Below, in pieces: positions 59,876-64,000 of a stretch of 64,000 nt of DNA (the first letter of the stretch is position 1; each line of letters begins with the position of its first letter). Below the pieces are notes generated by a model. The model worked only from the letters and a program-made list of their open reading frames with translations, did no database searches and was not told the DNA's origin. The position numbers were made by a program, and so were the translations under genes. Source of the DNA: Lustribacter sp965277075 (GTDB lineage: Bacteria; Vulcanimicrobiota; Vulcanimicrobiia; Vulcanimicrobiales; Vulcanimicrobiaceae); assembly GCA_965277075.1 (NCBI GenBank), contig OZ255707.1, positions 2,294,001 to 2,358,000 of the forward strand, given 5' to 3'.

Positions 59876-61175
59876 GATGTGCGTTCCTCGACTCTTCTCC
59901 GCTTCGCTCCGACTCGCTGCGGTACGCACGCGCGTTCCTCGACTCTTCTCCGCTTCGCTCCGACTCGCTGCGGTACGCACGACCACTATCGTTCTGTTTG
60001 GTGTGCTTGCAGTCGGTGTGGTGCCGGTGGCGGGGCGGGGGAGCGGGTTGGATGAGCGGATTCGGGAGCAGCAGCGGAAGCTCGATGCGGTGCACTCGCA
60101 GCTTGCGAGCAAAAAACACGAACTCGACGAAGCAGCGGCTAGGGTCGGAACCGTCAACCAGCAGCTGGAGATCACAAACCACAATATCGCTCGAGTTCAG
60201 CTCAAGATCGGCGATCTCAACGCGCGGATGTCATCGACCGAACGCAAACTGGGCTGGAATCGCGTGCAGCTCGCGGCCGCGCAAGCGACGCTCGCGCGGC
60301 ACAACGATGCGTTGCGGCGGCGCTTGATCGACGCGTACGAACAGGGGGATCTCGGCTACGTCGCCGTGTTGATGGAGTCGCGCTCGTTCGGTGACTTCGT
60401 CGAACGTTGGAACGATGTCCGCTACGTGATTAAAGCAAACGAAGCGACGATTCGCGCGCGGCGCGCGATCGCCGATCAGGTTGCCGTGATTCAGACCGGG
60501 CTCGTTGGCGACGAAGCCGTGCTGCGGAGCGCGCAGGCCGACGCGAACCAGCAACAACTCGCGCTGAGCGCGCTCGCGCAGCAACGCCGCAATTTGTTGG
60601 CGGTTGCACAAACGGAGAAGGCCGATGTCGCGACGCAGGTCTCGCAGCTCGACGACATGTCGGCCGGGGCCGAAGCCGCGCTCGAAGCGTTGATCCGGGA
60701 GAAACAGCAAGAAGAGGAAGCCCGGCGCGCCGCCGCCCGGCGCGCGGCGCAACTCGCCGGCGAGTCGCTGCCGCCCGAACCCGGCGCGCCCGGCCAACTC
60801 GCATGGCCGCTGTCGGGTCCGATCACGTCGCCCTTCGGCATGCGCATGCACCCCGTCTACGGGCGCCCGATCCTACACGCCGGAATCGACATCGGGGTTC
60901 CGCAAGGCACGACGATCGGCGCCGCCGCCGACGGCCGCGTGATTGTCGCGGGCTACCAGGGCGACTGCGGCAACATGATCGCGCTCGACCACCACGGCGG
61001 CCTCTCCACCATCTATTGTCACATGTCGCAGATTTTTGTCGGCGTCGGACAGGACGTGCAGCGTGGCCAAGCGATCGGAGCGGTCGGAATGACCGGCGAC
61101 GCAACGGGCCCGCATTTGCACTTCCAGGTCATGCAGGACGGTCACCCGGTCGATCCGATGTCCTACCTGCGTTAA
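59868..61175 (+). CDS. EnvC/NlpD-like murein hydrolase, M23 domain with coiled coil
   Basis: 435 residues from GTG at 59868, which overlaps the previous gene. After an odd N-terminus of two identical 17-residue units (VPRLFSASLRLAAVRT repeated), a hydrophobic signal TTIVLFGVLAVGVVPVAG follows. Then a long coiled coil (about residues 60-280) and a C-terminal LytM/M23 domain with HAGIDIG, IYCHMS and GPHLHFQV. The zinc ligands HxxxD and HxH are complete, so unlike E. coli EnvC it may cut peptidoglycan itself. It is expected to be controlled by FtsEX. Confidence 0.9.
   Translation: MHKMCVPRLFSASLRLAAVRTRVPRLFSASLRLAAVRTTTIVLFGVLAVGVVPVAGRGSGLDERIREQQRKLDAVHSQLASKKHELDEAAARVGTVNQQLEITNHNIARVQLKIGDLNARMSSTERKLGWNRVQLAAAQATLARHNDALRRRLIDAYEQGDLGYVAVLMESRSFGDFVERWNDVRYVIKANEATIRARRAIADQVAVIQTGLVGDEAVLRSAQADANQQQLALSALAQQRRNLLAVAQTEKADVATQVSQLDDMSAGAEAALEALIREKQQEEEARRAAARRAAQLAGESLPPEPGAPGQLAWPLSGPITSPFGMRMHPVYGRPILHAGIDIGVPQGTTIGAAADGRVIVAGYQGDCGNMIALDHHGGLSTIYCHMSQIFVGVGQDVQRGQAIGAVGMTGDATGPHLHFQVMQDGHPVDPMSYLR
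59881..59981 (+). repeat. Perfect 51-bp tandem duplication at the 5' end of the EnvC-like gene
   Basis: The unit beginning gcgttcctcgactcttctcc starts at 59881 and again at 59932, a period of 51 bp (17 codons), and the copies are identical over 50 bp. It lies in frame, just before the signal-peptide hydrophobic core. The cgcttcgctccgactcgctg-type sequence has the look of a dispersed intergenic repeat. Confidence 0.9.
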
Positions 61176-61260
61176 CTTTGATCATTCGGCCCACGCGAGA
61201 AGCGTAACGTCTGGGGTATGTTTTCGGTTACTAGGAAGACCTGTTCTCCCGAAGGACTTC

Positions 61261-62655
61261 ATGACCGCCCCTCTTCGTCTTGTGCTTGCCGTCGCAATCG
61301 TGGTCGCCTCCGCCGTCGGGGGAGCCGCATACGCCGGACGGGCGGCCTCTCAGGATCCTATTACCGTTAGCGACCGTTCCGTGACGACGCTGGATTTTTC
61401 GCAATTGATCGGCAACGGCGATCCCGACAAGCACGTCATCGAAACCGCCTACGAACAGCTGATTCACAGTTACTACGAGCGCGTCAACCCGCAGTTGCTG
61501 CTCAACGGCGAGTCGCAAGCGTTGACCGCCTTCGTGCACACCAAGGCGAAAAGCGCGCCGGCGGTCTCCGGCGGCACGGCCAACGGGATGCCGGCGCACG
61601 ACCTCAGTCTGATCGAAAGCACCGTCGATCGCGTCGCCGGGCAATATCCGCGCATCGGCACCAAAGCGCAGTTCACCGATGTCGCGGTCGGCGGCATGAT
61701 GGGCGGCCTCGGCGATCCGTACACGACCTATCTCAGCGCCAGCGCGATTCGCGCGCTCGACGAGGAACTCAAGGGCGGCAACTTCGGCGGGATCGGCGTG
61801 TACATCGGCAAGGATCCGAAGACGGGGGCCGTCCTGGTCGACCCGATCGAAGGCAACCCGGCGATCAAAGCCGGCGTTCGCACCGGCGATAGCATCATCG
61901 CGGTGAATGACGAATCGACGTCGGGTAAACCGCTCGACGAAGTCGAGCGGTTGATTCGCGGTCCGCGCGGTAGCGTCGTCGCTTTGCGCGTCAGACGACA
62001 TACGGGAAACCAGACGGCCACGATTCACGTGACGCGCGACGTCGTTCATGTTCCCTCGGTGCGGGCGAAGATCGAAAACGGCTACAGCTACGTGCGGCTC
62101 GGCGACTTCGGGTCGACCTCGGCCGACGAAGTTCGAGCTGCGTTTCTCGATGCGCGCGCGAAGGGCGTAAAAGGCTACATCCTCGACTTGCGTAACAACG
62201 GCGGGGGCTTACTCGACGCGGCCGTCGACGTTTCGAGTATCGTCATTCCCGAAGGCACGATCGTCGCAACGATCGATCGCGCCGGGCACAAAGAGATTCG
62301 CGCGGCCAACGGCCGGGCCATCACGCCGAAGCCGCTCGTCGTACTGGTGAACAAATACACGGCGAGCTCATCCGAGATTACCGCCGGCGCGCTGCAAGAC
62401 TACCACGCGGCGACGCTCGTCGGTACGAAAACGTTCGGCAAAGGGGTCGTCCAAAGTCTGTACATGGTGCCCGACCGCGGCGCACTCAAGATCACCACTG
62501 CCCGTTACGTCACGCCGAGCGGTCGCGACATCCAACACAAGGGCATCATGCCCGACGTCGTCGTCGATCAGCGCGTCGACGCGCCGATCATCGACACTCC
62601 CGCCGACAAACAACTTGCTGCCGCCAAGGCGATCCTCAAGAAAGACCAGCAATGA
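61261..62655 (+). CDS. ctpA: S41 carboxyl-terminal processing protease (CtpA-like)
   Basis: 464 residues, ATG at 61261. Signal or anchor LRLVLAVAIVVASAVGGAAYAG. PDZ domain with GIGVYIGKDPKTGAVLVDPIEGNPAIKAGVRTGDSIIAVNDEST. Catalytic Ser in YTASSSEITAGAL and Lys in GTKTFGKGVVQ, with LDLRNNGGGLLDAAVDVSS between. Periplasmic tail-specific endoprotease. It follows the EnvC-like gene by 85 bp and overlaps a second S41 gene by ATGA. CtpA-type proteases often control peptidoglycan hydrolases; targeting of the EnvC-like protein is inference. Confidence 0.93.
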   Translation: MTAPLRLVLAVAIVVASAVGGAAYAGRAASQDPITVSDRSVTTLDFSQLIGNGDPDKHVIETAYEQLIHSYYERVNPQLLLNGESQALTAFVHTKAKSAPAVSGGTANGMPAHDLSLIESTVDRVAGQYPRIGTKAQFTDVAVGGMMGGLGDPYTTYLSASAIRALDEELKGGNFGGIGVYIGKDPKTGAVLVDPIEGNPAIKAGVRTGDSIIAVNDESTSGKPLDEVERLIRGPRGSVVALRVRRHTGNQTATIHVTRDVVHVPSVRAKIENGYSYVRLGDFGSTSADEVRAAFLDARAKGVKGYILDLRNNGGGLLDAAVDVSSIVIPEGTIVATIDRAGHKEIRAANGRAITPKPLVVLVNKYTASSSEITAGALQDYHAATLVGTKTFGKGVVQSLYMVPDRGALKITTARYVTPSGRDIQHKGIMPDVVVDQRVDAPIIDTPADKQLAAAKAILKKDQQ

Positions 62656-64000
62656 AGCGCATCTTCGCCGCCGCACTCGCCATCGGACTCGCCGCGACGC
62701 TTGCACACGTCCCGTCCGCTTCGGCCGCCGCAGCGATTTCGCAGCAGCAAGAAGACGAACTGGGCGTCTCCTATGCCTACCTGATGCAGAACTTCTACAA
62801 GAAAGTCGATGCGCAAAGCGTGCTGGACGCCGCGCACGCGAACCTCATCGCGTACTTGAAGACGCAGGGCATCGTCAATCCGAAGGTCGGTGATCCGCAC
62901 GCATCGACCGACGATCTCTCGAACGTCCACGAGCTTCAACACGAAGTCGGCGATGCGATCACGACATACGGCGGCAAAGTGACGCCGACGAAGATCACGT
63001 ATGCGGCGATTGCAGGGGTGCTCGGGTCCGTCAAGGACCGCTATACGACGTTCCTCGATCCGAAGGCGTACGCCGAACTGAACGAGGGCCTCGACGGCCT
63101 TTCGTTCGGCGGCGTCGGTTTGACGTATTCGATCGATGACGCGACGAAGAACATTCGCGTCGAAAACGTGATCATCGACGGGCCGTCGGATCGGGCCGGA
63201 CTTCGTGCCGACGACGAAATCGCCGACATCAACGGTCAAGCCGTCAACGCGATCATCGCGGGTGCGGCGCTCGATGTGCAGCAGACGCGCATCCAGAAAC
63301 TCTTACGCGGCGATCCCGGCACGAAAGTGAAGCTCGGCGTCATCCGCAGCGGCGCCGCACTCGACCCGATTATGGTCACGCGCGAAACGATCAAACAGCC
63401 GAGCGTCCTCTCCAAGCTGCTGCCCGGTGACATCGGGTACGCGCAACTCTCGGTGTTCGGTCAGAACACGGGCAGCGAGCTCAACGCGGCCCTGAACCGG
63501 CTGCAGACGCAAGGCGCCAAAGCCTACGTGCTCGATCTCCGGTACAACGGCGGCGGATATCTGAATGCCGCGATTGACGTCAGCTCGAAGTTCATCGCGA
63601 CCGGCCCGATCGTGACGGTGCAATCGCGCGCGGGTCAGAGCACCGAATACGATGCGGAGAACACCGCGATCACGCCGCGGCCGCTCGCCGTGCTCGTCAA
63701 CGGTTACACCGCGTCGGCCTCGGAGATCACCGCCGGTGCGATCGAAGATAGCGGCGTCGGCACGCTGATCGGTACGAAGACGTACGGCAAAGGCGTCGTG
63801 CAGACGATCTTTCCGCTGCGCGACGGCTCGGCCGTGAAAATCACGACCGCGCGTTATTTTACGCCGAGCGGCCACGATATCAATGCGGTGGGTATTCAGC
63901 CCCAGATTCAATCGGAGATTCCGAAGGATACGAAGATCCGACAGGGCTATCCGGAGCAAGATCCGCAGCTCTCACGCGCGCTCGCGTATCTCCAAAGCAA
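62652..64000 (+). CDS. Second S41 CtpA-like protease (3' end outside window)
   Basis: At least 449 residues from ATG at 62652 (overlapping the upstream TGA); the frame is still open at the window end. Signal peptide MKRIFAAALAIGLAATLAHVPSASAA. PDZ segment LSFGGVGLTYSIDDATKNIRVENVIIDGPSDRAGLRADDEIADINGQ. Catalytic YTASASEITAGAIED (Ser) and GTKTYGKGVVQT (Lys). A paralogue of the preceding gene, probably arising by tandem duplication. Two co-translated CTPs imply separate substrates or a heteromeric assembly. Confidence 0.93.
   Translation, partial: MKRIFAAALAIGLAATLAHVPSASAAAAISQQQEDELGVSYAYLMQNFYKKVDAQSVLDAAHANLIAYLKTQGIVNPKVGDPHASTDDLSNVHELQHEVGDAITTYGGKVTPTKITYAAIAGVLGSVKDRYTTFLDPKAYAELNEGLDGLSFGGVGLTYSIDDATKNIRVENVIIDGPSDRAGLRADDEIADINGQAVNAIIAGAALDVQQTRIQKLLRGDPGTKVKLGVIRSGAALDPIMVTRETIKQPSVLSKLLPGDIGYAQLSVFGQNTGSELNAALNRLQTQGAKAYVLDLRYNGGGYLNAAIDVSSKFIATGPIVTVQSRAGQSTEYDAENTAITPRPLAVLVNGYTASASEITAGAIEDSGVGTLIGTKTYGKGVVQTIFPLRDGSAVKITTARYFTPSGHDINAVGIQPQIQSEIPKDTKIRQGYPEQDPQLSRALAYLQS

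Noticed and set aside
1..64000. CRISPR array or complete insertion sequence
   Set aside because: No regularly spaced short direct repeats and no transposase gene were seen; the only mobile-element gene is the integrase remnant.

Overview
The window is a 64 kb piece of a GC-rich, gene-dense chromosome from a diderm (outer-membrane) bacterium. Evidence for diderm is a TamB-like protein beside a paired M16 protease, FtsEX/EnvC-type division genes and two CtpA proteases. GTG and TTG starts are frequent, many genes overlap by 4 nt (ATGA/GTGA), and the LexA sites are of the CGAAC-N4-GTTCG type. No rRNA is present, so taxonomy is inference. The gene mix would suit an environmental, soil-type lineage such as Eremiobacterota (WPS-2), but this is not proven.

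Layout. 1-6.5 kb: 3' end of a nicotinate phosphoribosyltransferase, a DJ-1/PfpI protein with a ~107-bp tandem repeat upstream, a small HTH protein, type 2 IPP isomerase, a Rieske ferredoxin, then MarR, a luciferase-like monooxygenase and a GrdB/PrdB-like protein. 6.6-11 kb: rpsO-pnp, a TlpA-like thioredoxin and a periplasmic binding protein. 11-20.7 kb: BrkB/YihY membrane protein, SRPBCC protein, a poly-Asp mini-protein, an M16 protease pair (one active, one inactive) and a giant TamB-like protein. 20.7-24.5 kb: SOS-type imuA-like gene, SDR, secreted hypothetical, GlxA-type regulator.

24.6-30.7 kb is an accessory, eroding segment. It holds a frameshifted membrane-protein gene, an SDR remnant, a truncated NAD(P)-binding gene, about 1.1 kb with nothing recognisable, three intact genes (epimerase, SDR, alpha/beta hydrolase) and a decayed tyrosine recombinase that abuts the imuB promoter. 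30.7-39 kb: imuB, a DEAD-box helicase, a YqeG-type phosphatase, a lipid kinase and dnaE2. The mutasome genes imuA-like, imuB and dnaE2 are scattered over 18 kb instead of forming one operon. Each has its own LexA box inside a sigma-70-like promoter, and the start codon lies a few bases after the predicted transcription start.

39-44.5 kb: a PaoABC-type molybdenum aldehyde oxidoreductase, remnants of an amine oxidase and of a membrane protein, and nadA. 44.5-49.4 kb: a plus-strand run of oxidoreductases (Gfo/Idh/MocA, luciferase-like, then the coupled trio SDR-SRPBCC-zinc ADH). 49.4-55.7 kb: DHA2 exporter, secreted hypothetical, dienelactone hydrolase-like protein and a YhaO/YhaN-type nuclease-ATPase pair. 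55.7-57.3 kb: acyl-CoA dehydrogenase followed closely by a photoactive-yellow-protein-like PAS protein. 57.4-64 kb: tightly packed ftsE-ftsX-(REC-GGDEF)-envC-like-ctpA-ctpA, with the last gene running off the end.

The points most worth following are the dispersed, near-leaderless SOS mutasome promoters (two of them identical over 30 bp and flanking a 10-kb segment that ends in an integrase remnant), the PYP-like protein, in-frame repeat expansions in dnaE2 and the EnvC-like gene, and a c-di-GMP-type response regulator embedded in the FtsEX/EnvC operon. No tRNA, rRNA or CRISPR array was seen.
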